Shown piece by piece: positions 51,823 through 62,748 of a DNA stretch of 64,000 bases. Made by a program: the position numbers and the translations under genes. Source of the stretch: Gracilaria domingensis (Eukaryota; Rhodophyta; Florideophyceae; Gracilariales; Gracilariaceae); assembly GCA_022539475.1 (NCBI GenBank), contig VCMS01000022.1:604237-668236 (forward strand), written 5' to 3'. Position 1 is the first letter of the stretch; each line of letters starts with the position of its first letter. The notes beneath the pieces were generated by a model that was given only the letters and a program-made list of their open reading frames with translations, had not been told where the DNA came from and did no database searches.

Positions 51823-52233
51823 ACTCAATAAAGAAGAAGATTATGGCAATCCGAGTGAAGCTATAGAACCCGTTCACGTCATTTATGAAGCCAAAATGGC
51901 TCCTTTCATCCTGTATTCAAGCTCCCCGTAACTCGTACTGTACAACTACTTTACAACTCAGGTTCGAAATCAGTTTCATTCATTGTACACTTTCTACTCT
52001 TCCACCTACTTTTCATAAAACATCATCACACTTTGTGTCTTTTCGTCTCATACAAGCCCTATCATTCATTCAGTACAATCACATATCATACATTTTGCTC
52101 ACTTTCACAAAGTGAACCATGTTCCCGTTCTGCGCTTCCCAACCGTTTGTACTTAAGTATCACTCTTTACCCCAGCAGTTCTCCGCCCCATCTTCCATTT
52201 TTATCGTCACACAAAAACAATCGAACACTTGCA

Positions 52234-53052
52234 ATGAACTCCCAGTCCGACATGCCTCCGACTCCGCCTCCGAGTCCCAGATACTCTGACGTCCCTCAGG
52301 CCTCATCTCCCACCCGAAGGACTCGGGCCGTTATTGTTGGAAGGGGGCGTATAGGTACCATGCTGGCGAACGAAGAAGATACGGTCATTTCCGCACATGA
52401 ATTCTGCAGCATGGCTGCTACCTCTCATCTTTCTGATGTACCGATACTAGTTTGTGGAAGAACGAACACCGTGGAGACCGTAATTCAGGCTTGCCCTTAT
52501 TCGCTCAGAGAGAATCTCGTTTTCTTCCAGAATGGAGACATCATACCATTGGTTTCGAAGCTCGGTGTGGACAAATGTTCAAAAGTTGTCCTATACGTTG
52601 GTGTGCCTTCAAGAAACGCAGCTCCGAAGGATGGTGTCACTCCTCAAAGTCCGGATGGTCTCACTGTCGCAACAGAAAAGTGGGCCTCCAACGTTGCAGA
52701 CAGGTTTAGGTCTATGGGTCTCACTTGCGGAGTTGTCGACGAAGACACATTTCTCGTAAGCTATTATGAGAAGCTCGTGTGGCTATCAGCGTTCAACATC
52801 GTCGGGGCCTCAAGAGGTTTCATTCCTATGGACGTAGTCGCTACGGAGTGCAGTACGGTTGTTCTCACAGTAATGAAAGAGCTGTTGAAGATAGTTTCGC
52901 TTAAAACAGGTACTACTTTCAACCTAGAAGAGACCGTTGGGCGACTTCTTGCATATGGGAAAACTCTCGTTGGCTTCCCTACTTCCTTCTCCGCTTTCAG
53001 TTTAGGAACGCATACTTCTACGACTTTTCCCGCCAAGAAAGAAACATCGTAG
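52234..53052 (+). CDS. Rossmann-fold protein, ketopantoate-reductase-like, 272 aa
   Basis: ATG at 52234 (MNSQSDMPPTPPPSPRYSD) gives a Pro-rich head and then a Rossmann motif RAVIVGRGRIGTMLA (GxGxxG) at about residues 35-50. The order that follows, ILVCGRTNTVETVIQACP, ENLVFFQNG and VVLYVGVPS, matches NAD(P)-dependent reductases of the PanE/ApbA kind, where FxQNG is a family hallmark. A helical C-terminal domain (YYEKLVWLSAFNIVGASRG, in which the K and N fit the PanE catalytic lysine and asparagine region) completes it. Substrate cannot be told. Open and apparently intact; the longer frame upstream lacks protein-like features. Confidence 0.65.
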   Translation: MNSQSDMPPTPPPSPRYSDVPQASSPTRRTRAVIVGRGRIGTMLANEEDTVISAHEFCSMAATSHLSDVPILVCGRTNTVETVIQACPYSLRENLVFFQNGDIIPLVSKLGVDKCSKVVLYVGVPSRNAAPKDGVTPQSPDGLTVATEKWASNVADRFRSMGLTCGVVDEDTFLVSYYEKLVWLSAFNIVGASRGFIPMDVVATECSTVVLTVMKELLKIVSLKTGTTFNLEETVGRLLAYGKTLVGFPTSFSAFSLGTHTSTTFPAKKETS

Positions 53053-53757
53053 GCGGTGACCCCGCTTCTTTTCATACAACCTACGTCAACGTTGTTAAGG
53101 AAAAGTTCTCTCTCTCCCCATTCCCCCAGCTTTGAGGTTAGAACACATGACTTTTCGGTGTTCTAAACGTTTTATAGATAGTTGAATATAAAAGTTACTT
53201 TATCGAAATGACCTGTTCCTATTACATTACTTATATTGTTCGTCTTTCTCTGGTTCAAATATGCCCCTTTAAATCCTACATCCCTTATCACTAATACCTG
53301 GCTAAGTTTTTGCTAGATGGAAAATGGTCATTCCACATCATTAAAGTGCACGATACTAGTAAGTAAACAAGTACAAAATTGTGATATTTCTGAAGAACTA
53401 AGCCTTTGCAATACTTGGGGCACCCGTATAAAGTAAGGTAAACCTTTTATGGGTTTCAACCCTTAATGGAGGTTGTTTTAATGATCTTGATTTCTAAGCT
53501 CATGTTGAAGATATTCATAGTTTTCTTTACCCACTTGAACCTGTACATATAATTTATGACTAAATCATCCTTTCTTTACTGCAAATCGATGCAAAAGCTT
53601 CTCGTCGTAGTAACGTTTTAAAACAGTACTACAATACCCATATGTGGTCGTTCTTATACTATTTTTATACTACGAAACACCTTGTGAACATCAATCACAT
53701 CCTTCTCATTCGTATACCCACACCCATTTGCAAAACCCTTTCGAAAGCTTTCAAAAC
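53053..53757. other. Intergenic, 705 bases
   Basis: AT-rich; no gene, RNA or repeat recognised. Confidence 0.45.
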
Positions 53758-54522
53758 ATGTATAACTCAGAAGTTAGAGCCCCAGAAGTAACTCCTCAGC
53801 AGCTAGCTAACGAAATATTCGAAAATGGCTACGCCGTGATTAGTGATATTGACGGTACTCTGAAAAGAGCTGGGGAGAACATTCCTGCCGAAACAGTCAA
53901 ATGCATTAAGTACATCAATGCACGCGTTGGTTTCGGAATTGCTACTGGGCGAGATATAGAGGATGCCGAGAGTTTCATGGAGCACCTGGGTGGCTACACT
54001 TTTGGCATCTCTGGAAACCAAGGCGCACGGGTGAGATTATGCAATGGTAACGAAATTGATCAGGACCTTGACAGGGAAGGCTACGAAAGATGTGCAGCCG
54101 AACTTGAGAGACTTGCACTCTCCTTAAATGAATCGCACGGACTTCACGAAGAGCGTCAACAAGCAGTTGTGAGCACTAGAAAAGACAGTGGACTCCATAA
54201 CTTCAGGTACAATGGACTGTCGAAGTGGAAAACAGAAGTTAACTCCGGTATTTCAAAAGTGTTGACATCCTTTCCGAACCTGGTTGCGTACCCTCAAGAT
54301 GAAAACTGTGACATAGGGGACATTCGTTTCACGAAAAATAGTGGGGCGCTAGCCTTGGTTGAAAACGACCCCCAGTTCGACACACATTTAATCGTTGCTT
54401 TCGGGAATGCTTCCAATGATGGCCCTCTATATGAAATGGCAACCCTGGCACTTCATGTAAAGGGAGACGACCATCCAGCAGCGGTAACATATCTTGTTGA
54501 TGGGGTGGGAGGACGTGCATGA
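53758..54522 (+). CDS. HAD-superfamily phosphatase, 254 aa
   Basis: ATG at 53758. Motif I is AVISDIDGTLKRAG (DxDGT, nucleophile D), followed by GFGIATGRDIEDAESF (motif II T) and FGISGNQGARV. A cap domain (about residues 90-190) and a C-terminal FGNASNDGPLYEMA, which holds the GNxxND motif IV, complete the fold. This layout is that of the Cof/trehalose-phosphatase/sucrose-phosphatase branch (C2 cap). All motifs are intact. It lies tail-to-tail with a broken paralogue at 54684-55150. Substrate unknown; a sugar phosphate is likely. Confidence 0.78.
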   Translation: MYNSEVRAPEVTPQQLANEIFENGYAVISDIDGTLKRAGENIPAETVKCIKYINARVGFGIATGRDIEDAESFMEHLGGYTFGISGNQGARVRLCNGNEIDQDLDREGYERCAAELERLALSLNESHGLHEERQQAVVSTRKDSGLHNFRYNGLSKWKTEVNSGISKVLTSFPNLVAYPQDENCDIGDIRFTKNSGALALVENDPQFDTHLIVAFGNASNDGPLYEMATLALHVKGDDHPAAVTYLVDGVGGRA

Positions 54523-54683
54523 GACCATCAGAAGGGTGGCAGAACTGTACGGGTACAGAAAATACAAGTGTCAATGGTTTAGAAATGCTCTTGGAATTTG
54601 TTTCAAGTGCTACGATGCCTGTAATACTTAGCTATGATATGAGATCTCAGTAATAAAAGTGTCGTATATATCTCAATACCCTT

Positions 54684-55150
54684 TTATGAATCATGGTGGT
54701 TTTTATCGTGCTGCTTTTCCTCGTAGCCATACAACAGAGCCACAAACATAATTTTCGAATGTACATCCTCCACGCTTTCGAACAGGTTCTGTACTCCACC
54801 CGGGATACAATCTTCTTTGACGTGAACGCCGTACACGCCTACCTCATGCAAAGGCCCGTCACTCAAAAGCACTTCCGAACGTCACGACGTCATCCGTATC
54901 AATAAATCTCGGTTCATTATCCACAAGATTTTCTCCTCCGCTTCCTTTTGTGTATCGCTTGTCCACAATTTCGCAACTTTTATCGCCGGGATAGATAACA
55001 AACGCATCCATCTTCTGCAACAGGTCCCCAATAGCAGAATCCACTTCTTCTCTCCACTGCCACAGTTTGTTGTACACGAAATTGGGAAGGCCACTATCAC
55101 TTCTGGTCTCCACGAACCCCTTGTCATCATCATTCACAATACCATGCCTC
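54684..55150 (-). pseudogene. Broken HAD phosphatase paralogue (C-terminal half)
   Basis: KGFVETRSDSGLPNFVYNKL, DKRYTKGSGGENLVDNEPRF and, after a frame change near 54865, LLSDGPLHEVGVYGVHVKED align one after another with residues of the intact gene at 53758-54522. The half with the DxDGT motif is absent: at about 55150 the reading frame passes into copia sequence. The two genes are convergent, so they are an inverted duplicate. Confidence 0.75.
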
Positions 55151-55890
55151 CTATTCGGGAAAGAGAGGTCGGGCCTTGTAGATACAGCCATGTAGTGAAG
55201 TCCACCAATTCTTGCCCTATAGTTAGCGTGATTCACTTTGGAGAAAGCTTGCTCATTCTCACCTGTTGTACGACATACCCGTACTGGGTCACCTTGATTC
55301 CGAGTGGTGAGCGTTGGATGCTCCAACCAATGAAGGAATTCAGCTCACTATAAAGTTTTACATCGAAGTTCGCGGCGAGTCGTTCCTTGCATTATGTGAG
55401 AAGTTTCACGCTGTTGGCAGCAAAGGCACAGTCATCAACGATTACTGCGACTAAAATAAACCGGTCTTCCTCACGATACATGAAGACTCCTGAGTCGAGA
55501 GCCGATGTCACGAATCCCCATGATAGAAGTGTGTCCGAAAAGAGGGAGCCCCAGATAATTCCATCTTGGACAGCACCATGGAGGGAGTTGAGTAACCTGC
55601 AGACGTGTCCCGGTTGTGCAAGAATACCCGAGGAGTGGGTTGGTTTCTCCATGAGTATTGCAAAATCCAGTTTGCCGTAGAAGTACGGGTTCGTAATGTC
55701 AATTCCTTCCAGTATAACGTTCTCCGCAGCCGAGACGGCCAGAAGAATACGAAGAATTTCGGGGCAGGCAACAGGAGCGTACCCTAGCAAAACGCATTGT
55801 CATTGAATCATCATGCGGCAGTAAATGAAATTGATGCCTTTCAATAAAATGAAAGGGCACTTTCGAGAAATTTAATTTTTTCAAAAAATC
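55150..55890 (-). mobile_element. Ty1/copia fragment (fossil), part 1
   Basis: Reverse-transcriptase region on the minus strand: ILLAVSAAENVILEGIDITN, VCRLLNSLHG, VAVIVDDCAFAAN, and the RT/RNase H connection YRARIGGLHYMAVSTRPDLS. Broken, with several breaks, and truncated at the HAD pseudogene. Its upstream part lies beyond the inserted gypsy element G2. Old. Confidence 0.8.
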
Positions 55891-55994
55891 ACACAAATGG
55901 AAATGTCAGTGAAACAAAAACTTACTTATTTTTCAAAGACGTTGGTCATATTACCTTACTACACCAGTCATCCTGCAAGCAAGTCTGCTGGAAA

Positions 55995-56029
55995 CCCTTT
56001 TAGTTTTCCCTCAACGAGTTTTGCTTGGG
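55995..56029. repeat. 35-bp inverted repeat flanking G2, left arm
   Basis: Matches 63966-64000 in inverted orientation at 33 of 35 bases. It pre-dates G2: without G2 the arms would be about 170 bases apart. Confidence 0.85.
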
Positions 56030-56035
56030 GTAGGT

Positions 56036-56573
56036 TGTTAGAACTTCGTTAATTCTGGTCATGTTTTTATTTGATTTTGTTATATTGCTATGCTTCTATT
56101 TGTTTATCTAATGTTTTAATGCGTTCTTTGAATTCCCCGTGATCTATCCATCCGATTTGATACCCTAGTGATCCTCAGAATCTTTGTTTGACATTAGTTG
56201 TCATAATGTTACCAAGAAATGTCACGTGTGATGTCTGCCTCGTCAGTTGACGTCATGACTGACTTCATAGTTTCGGTGCCTTGCTGGAACTTCTGCAAAT
56301 GGACACGTTGCAGGAACTTCTAGAAGCTTGTAGAAGACTCCACTATCGATTTCTACGCACAGCTTCTACACTAGTTCCGACGCAAGGGTCAGTACTCATA
56401 GACACATTAGTTTGAGGGATATTCTAGAAATCTGCGTTAGCGACCTTATTTTCGAAGGTCCGATTCTCCATATAAACCCTGGTCGACTGCTTGACTTCTC
56501 CTCGGCAGTTACCATCGTTCACATTCTCAACCATTGACCCGAGTCCTCAACCACCGATCCAGTGTCCTAACCT
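56036..56573 (+). repeat. 5' LTR of G2 (538 bp)
   Basis: Starts TGTTAGAACTTCG, TATAAA at 56471-56476. Confidence 0.9.
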
Positions 56574-56574
56574 T

Positions 56575-56590
56575 GGTAGCCATCGCAAGT
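56575..56590 (+). other. Primer-binding site of G2
   Basis: TGGTAGCCATCGCAAG directly behind the 5' LTR; begins TGGTA like that of G1. tRNA not identified. Confidence 0.6.
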
Positions 56591-56730
56591 AAGTATTGCG
56601 CTCATTTGAAACTGAGTGACCATCCAGCCGTAGTGGATTTTGCTATACAAAATTTCCTAGGTTTGAATGAGCCACAGACGTCCAGCTCATTACTGACTTT
56701 TGATTTCTGACCCAATTTGAGTGTTTCCAG

Positions 56731-57353
56731 TGAGCTCAATACGCCGATCCCAAGTACCGCCGTTATCGCCGTCGTTCTATACGAACACGGACATATCCAC
56801 CGAACCGCCGTCATCGCCGCCACCGCCGCCACTCCCTGTCAATACCACCGAAACCGCTGTTTCCGCTGCTGTGTCCACCTTAGAATCGAGTACACCACCT
56901 CCATACACACCGTCACCACCGTCGTCACCAGCTCGTCAACCACCTGATCCTATTGACAGCAATCCAATTTCAAGGAACCGATCGGTTACAGAGGCTACCG
57001 AGGATACTCCACGTCATCTGCTCCGTATAGACGACGCGGCTAATATTCATATTTTTCGCGTGGCCACCGATCGAATCAAGCGACAGCGTATACGGAACCT
57101 TAGACGTCGCTTGAAGACTTCCCGGTGTGACGACTTTGAACTCGGTTTCAATAGTGGAGTGCAACTTCGCGAACATTTGTCTGGTAGCCGACACCGCACC
57201 AAGCTCCAGAACAAGCGCTCTCCACCCAGCTGTTACGATTGTGGAATTCTGTCATTCAACAATTGGAAGCACTACGAGGATCATCGAGGTGAACACAAGC
57301 ACCAAGCAGCTGTCAACAAGGAAAACCGACGTCAACAGCGTTATTTTAAGTAA
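56731..57353 (+). CDS. G2 leader ORF: Pro-rich, basic, zinc-finger-like protein
   Basis: About 200 residues lying before gag, an unusual place for a gene in this family. Ser/Pro-rich first half (PPPPPLPVNTTET), a basic patch (RIKRQRIRNLRRRLKTSR), and two C2H2-like units near the end: one degenerate, one with CYDCGILSFNNWKHYEDH, close to the U1/matrin-type finger. The frame has no ATG of its own at its 5' end. A GTAAGT donor at 56589 and an acceptor ending at 56730 would remove a 142-nt leader intron and place a start codon across the junction; splicing of leader or subgenomic RNAs is known in some gypsy elements. Whether G2 uses it is inference. Confidence 0.5.
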
Positions 57354-57574
57354 ATTATAACGTAACACCTTGTGTTGACAAAAGTTTCCAAGAATCGGTT
57401 GTTCTACCCTTCAAGCCACCGTTTGTGGTTATGTTCCAGTTTCCACTACGTTTGTATTACTTAGCATTGTCGAGGGAGAAGTCGCCGTATAGGGCTTACT
57501 ATCTTCCCAGTCGCCTGACGCTTTGTAATTGAACCGAAGAAACCTTAATTGAACCACTTTAACTGCAATTGCAA

Positions 57575-57650
57575 CTTACAGCGAAGGGAATCGAACCTAG
57601 AACCTCTGAAATCGCACCAGCGCCGCCTACCTTCTATGCCAGACGCGCGA
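57575..57650 (-). other. tRNA-like stretch
   Basis: On the minus strand TGGCATAGAAGG resembles a tRNA A box and GGTTCGATTCC a B box at the right spacing, but the T arm does not pair well. Probably a decayed tRNA-derived piece or chance. Confidence 0.25.
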
Positions 57651-57799
57651 CACTGCTTGCCTGCAACCTGCAAATTGCAATTTTTTGAAGTGGCAGCGCG
57701 AGGTTTGATTTGCACTTTTCAAAAAATTAGACAATTTATTTTGACAACCCCCTTATTTGAGCCAATTTGAAAAGTTTCTTGTTTCGCACAACTCAGACC

Positions 57800-58662
57800 A
57801 TGACGACCCCTCAAGGCAACCCAGGCACACCCACACAGGTGCGTGCAGACAAAATGATCCAAAGCATGGCTCGCGCGCTTGAAGAAACACGGGCTCAGAT
57901 GGATTTGTTGAAGCAAGAAGCACAAACAAAGATATCCGCTCTCGAAATCTCACTCAGTGTCCTAGCCAATAAGAACAACCCCTCCACGAATTCAAAGATC
58001 AACAAGCCCCCAATGTTTACTGGAAAGCAAAACATTGACACTTGCATCACTCATATTCGCAATTATCTTGATGGAACCCCGGACGAAAAAGAATTGACGA
58101 TTGCGCTAAGTTACATCAGTGGAGCTGCTCATAAGTGGTTTCTCGCCCAGCGAAGAAACTGCAAACCCTTGAAGAACTCTTTGAACATCTTCAAAAACGA
58201 TCTACTATTGTCAACAAAGAGAAACTTGCTCGAGACAAACTAAGCAAGTGGAAGCAGTACAAAGATGTTCAACAGTTCAATGAGGACTTTCTCAAGAGTG
58301 TGCTCGAGATCCCCAACATCAGTATGGAAGAGCAAATCGACAGATACACCAGAGGTGTGAAGAGCTATATCTGGAAAGAGCTTTGCACCAATGAGTATAA
58401 ATCTTTGACCGACGCAATGAAAGACGCTGAGCGAGTTGAATCTGCGTTCCGAAGGGGAGGACAGGCGCGGTTTGGCAAGCAACCTGGCGGCTCTGGATCA
58501 TTTCAAGGACCGGTTCCCATGGATATTGGAAATATGAAGCTGAAGAAGTTAACCAAGGAAGAACGAGAGAACTGTCGAAAGCTGGGACTCTGTTTCCGCT
58601 GTCGACAAACTGGACATATGGCACGTGATAATCAGTGCCCCAAAAACTCCCAGAGGAACTGA
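57800..58662 (+). pseudogene. gag: G2 Gag region (fossil)
   Basis: Starts MTTPQGNPGTPTQVRADK with a helical, coiled-coil-like first part, then a capsid-like segment (NKPPMFTGKQNIDTCITHIR) and one zinc knuckle CFRCRQTGHMARDNQC. Broken. Confidence 0.8.
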
Positions 58663-58859
58663 CTCCAGGGTCATCCGAAGAACCCACGTCAGTTCCACCG
58701 AACCACCATGGCACCCCACTGAATTCCATCGAAGCACAACCATCAATGAAGCCAGCAAACCCGGTACCCATTGAATCTGCAGATAACCATCGTACCCAAG
58801 AAAAAATATCAAGGAACGGAAGACCTAAATTTCTTACCTCACGCTTAGCGTCACCATTT

Positions 58860-61800
58860 AAAACCCTCTCTGTTGGACTACTCCTTGCACATGTATTCAT
58901 CAATGGCAGAAAATGTACAGCTCTGTTCGATAACGGTTCCGAAATCAATTATTTGTCCAAAGCTATCTGCAAAAGCATAAAGATCCCAACCATTGACACT
59001 CGTTATGAAGCCAAAATGGCCAACGGCTCCATTACTGTGCTCCAGGCAACCCGAGAAGATGGAGTAGATATCCAGATTGAAGAACTGCGAAAAAGAGACG
59101 CTTCGCAATATGTACATTATACGGATATGACGTCATTTTAGGAGAAGACTGGCTATATGAATATAACCCCTATGTCAACCACCGAACCAATGAAATTTCT
59201 TTTGTTCACAACTACAGAACCATTTTCATCAGAGCAAACATTAAGAAGAATGAGAAGTTAATTTCCGTGAACACAATCAAGAAGTCAGTTCGAAGGAAGC
59301 TACCTGTATTTGTTGTAGCACTTCGGCCCTCCAAAGAAGAACCCTATGAACCAGTGAATGATAATAAACTCAAAGAACTACTTGAAGAATACAAGGACCT
59401 ATTTCCAGAGAAATTACCAAAAGGATTACCATCTCACCGAGAACAAGATTTTCATATCGATTTATCCCCTGAAGCAACACCTCAGAAGAAAGGCGTATAT
59501 AGAATGTCAGATAAAGAGTTGAAAGAGCTAAAGAAGCAACTCAATGAACTTTTAGAACAAGGTTTTATTCGGCCTAGTTCAAGCCCTTGGGATGCATCTG
59601 TTCTATTCGCCGCCAAGAAGGATGGAAGCCTAAGATTCTGCATTGATTACCGAGCCCTCAATAAGTTGACCATCAAAAACAGTTACCCTATTCCAAGGAT
59701 TGATGATATTTTGGACAAACTCCGTGGCGCAAAATTATTTTCAAAAATCGATTTAAGGTGGGGTTATCACCAAATTGGACTCTTGGATACCTCCATTTCA
59801 TTGGCTGCATTCAGAACCAGGTATGGTCACTTTGAGTTTCTCGTCTTACCTTTTGGTCTCACAACGCACCCGCAAGTTTCATGAGCTTAATGAACCATGT
59901 ACTGAAAGATCACTTGGACAACTTTGTTCTAGTGTAACTTGACGAAATTCTGATTTACAGCAAAACTGTAAAGGAGCACTTGGAACGCATCAGAGAAGTA
60001 TTCGACCAACTTCGCGCACGTAAGCTGTATGGGAAGCTTTAAAAGTGCGAATTTCTGAAGAAGGAAGTTGAATACCTCGGGCATGTTGTTACACCAGACG
60101 GCATATCAGTAGAGAAACAAAAAGTGAAAGCCATCACAAATTGGGAAACACCGAAGAATAAGACAAATGTTCAAGCTTTCTTGGACTTGTTAATTACTAC
60201 CGACGATTTATTAAAAACTGCTCCGAAATATCAAAACCATTAACCGCTCTGTGTGGAAAGAACCCATTCAAGTGGGGAGGGGACCAAGAAAACGCTTTCA
60301 CAAATCTGAAAGAAGCAGTTTCGAGTACACCGGTGCTCCGTCGTTTTGACCCAGAACTGCCTATCATCGTAGCCACGGACGCATCTCGGTATGGCCTAGG
60401 AGCAGTATTGGAACAAGTAGAAGACGGTATTGCTCGACTTGTTGCATTTCATTTAAGAACCTTGAATCCAGCCGAGCAACGCTACGCCGCCCACGAGCGA
60501 GAACGTCTTGCAGTTGTAGACACGTTAAGAGTTTGGAGAGTCTACTTACATGGACAACGCTTCAAAGTGCGTACAGATCATTTTCCACTGAAGTATTTGC
60601 AAACACAGCCAAATCTTTCCCGACGCCAAGTAAGATGGCTTGAAAGGATCGTTGAGTTTGATTTCACTTTCGAACCAATCAAAGGAAAATCCAACATAGT
60701 TGCAGATGCTCTCTCAAGATATCCTAAGCATGTTGAAGATCCGCTGGCTAGTAACCTCGCTCTACTAGATGAAGCAATCTCCAGAACCAACCCGTTGAGT
60801 TCTTTATCTCTTATTGGTGAAATATCTAAGAAGGATATGCGCGCATTCACTGAAGGATACAAGAATGAAAATGAATTCTCTGCTGCTTACAAGAACCCTG
60901 AACTCCCTTTTGAACGAAAAGGAAATCTTCTCTACTTCAAAAATAAGCTGTGTGTACCGAGTGGAGAAATTAGAACTAAGACTTTATTCGAGAATCATGA
61001 TCTCCTCTCATCAGGACATATGGCATTTAAGAAGACGTTAAGAAGAATTTTTAAATCTTACTTTTGGAAGAACCTGAAAAAGGGCGTGTACACGTACACG
61101 AAGACATGCCACAAGTGTCAAGAGACGAAGCCAATTACCAAGAAGCCACATGGATATCTCCAGCCCTTAGAAACCACATTGAAAAAGTGGTCTCAGATCA
61201 CAATGAATTTCAATACTCCACTTCCACGCACCAAGTCTGGAAACAGTGCCATTTACGTTGTAATTGATCGCCTTTCGAACTTATACGTATCATACTCACA
61301 ACCAAAAATGCTACGGCTGTCGAAAGAGCCCAGCCATATCTCGAGAATATCTATGGTCATCATGGACTTTTTGATGCCATAGTATCCGATAGAGATTCGA
61401 TATTTATGAGCAAGTTCTGGAAGGAAGTATTCCGATCACTTGGCACAAAGTTGAAGCCATCATCAGCAAATCACCCACAGACTGATGGACAAACCGAAGT
61501 AATGAATAAGAATATCGAAGAAATGATCCGATGTTTTTTCAATAACAGACAGAATAATTGGGACGAGCATCTTATTCAATTTGAAGTTGCTTTTAACTCT
61601 TTAGTCAATTCTACCACGTCATTTACTCCCTTTTTTCTTACATATGTGGAAGAACCACGTGTTCTTCCAATGGACATAATTACCTCCCAGAATCAAGCGG
61701 CTTCTGATTTTTTGACAAGTATCTCGGAGGCTGTTAAGCTTGCACGAAACCAAATCACCAAGATAAACAAGTACTCTGAAACGTATTTCAATCAGAAACG

Positions 61801-61980
61801 AACGCCTTGCGACTTAAAAGTTGGTGACCAAGTCATGCTTTAAAATAAAACCCTCAAGATGGACGAAACAGGCCCAAGAAACAAGTTGGGAATCAAGTAC
61901 TATGGTCCATTCGTAGTCACTGAAAAAGTGAGCCCAGTTACATTTCGACTCGATATAGGACCTGTCATGAAGCAAAGAAG
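58860..61980 (+). pseudogene. pol: G2 Pol region (fossil): protease, RT, RNase H, integrase, GPY/F
   Basis: Approximate parts: protease near 58870-59140 (LFDNGSEINYLS); RT 59500-60060 ([31 protein letters not shown]); RNase H 60330-60720 (PIIVATDASRYGLGAVL); integrase 60960-61650 (HDLLSSGHMAFKKT, CHKCQETKP, NHPQTDGQTEVMNK); GPY/F module to about 61980. RT and integrase resemble chromovirus sequences. Broken in several places. Confidence 0.85.
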
Positions 61981-62029
61981 AACCCTGTGAGATAAAGTGA
62001 TGCGCAATGGATGTCCATCGGTTGAAATT

Positions 62030-62440
62030 TAGGGACATCTATAGGATATCAGTCGGATATCTTCTGCGCATCCAGGATATCCGAATGATATGCCATGGTA
62101 CCCCGTTGGATGCGCCTAATTGATGCCCTTTACATCTCCTTTGGATGTACAAAAACTATTCCAAAGATATTCATATGATGCACGAAGATATGTCCCATGG
62201 ATGTCCGGAAATCCACGGCGCATCATTTGGACATCACAAAATCCAACGGGCATCTCTTCGTACATCATATGAGTATCAGGCGCTTATCATTTGAGTATAC
62301 TTCATGCATCATCTGAGCATCATTTACGTGTATCATATGGACATCTTGAGGAGATCAAATGGACATCTTCAGGTCTCGTAATTCTAATATGGGTTATCTT
62401 GGGGATATCATCCGGACATCAATTCACCTCTCTGGGGAAT
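62030..62440. repeat. Degenerate ATC/GAT-rich block inside G2
   Basis: About 400 bases of loosely repeated CATCATATGGACATC, GGATATC and GGATGTCC words on both strands, between the GPY/F module and the chromodomain. No coding look; resembles satellite-like or foldback DNA. Confidence 0.45.
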
Positions 62441-62539
62441 ACATGATGTGTTTCACTGTCAATTACTTAGAAGATACCACGAGGGCACTATCATGAGGAA
62501 ATCCCAGCCAAAGCCAACAGCTATCAAACATCTGACGGA

Positions 62540-62710
62540 ACAGAAGAATATGAAGTGCAAGCAATTCTTAATTATCGAAAACGGAAACGCAAGTCAGAAT
62601 ACCTTGTCAAATGGCTTGGCTATCCCGATCACGAAAATCTGTGGCTCCCTGAATCCGAGCTCAAGAACTGTCGTGACATCCTAGAACAGTATAAAAGAAG
62701 CCACAAACTC
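62540..62710 (+). pseudogene. G2 chromodomain (fossil)
   Basis: YLVKWLGYPDHENLWLPESE is the core of a chromodomain, with the aromatic cage region and the W of LWLPE. It places G2 among chromoviruses, whose chromodomains guide insertion to chromatin marks. Confidence 0.8.
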
Positions 62711-62748
62711 TGAACGTAGCCGGGCCCAGTAACCAACCATCACGAACA

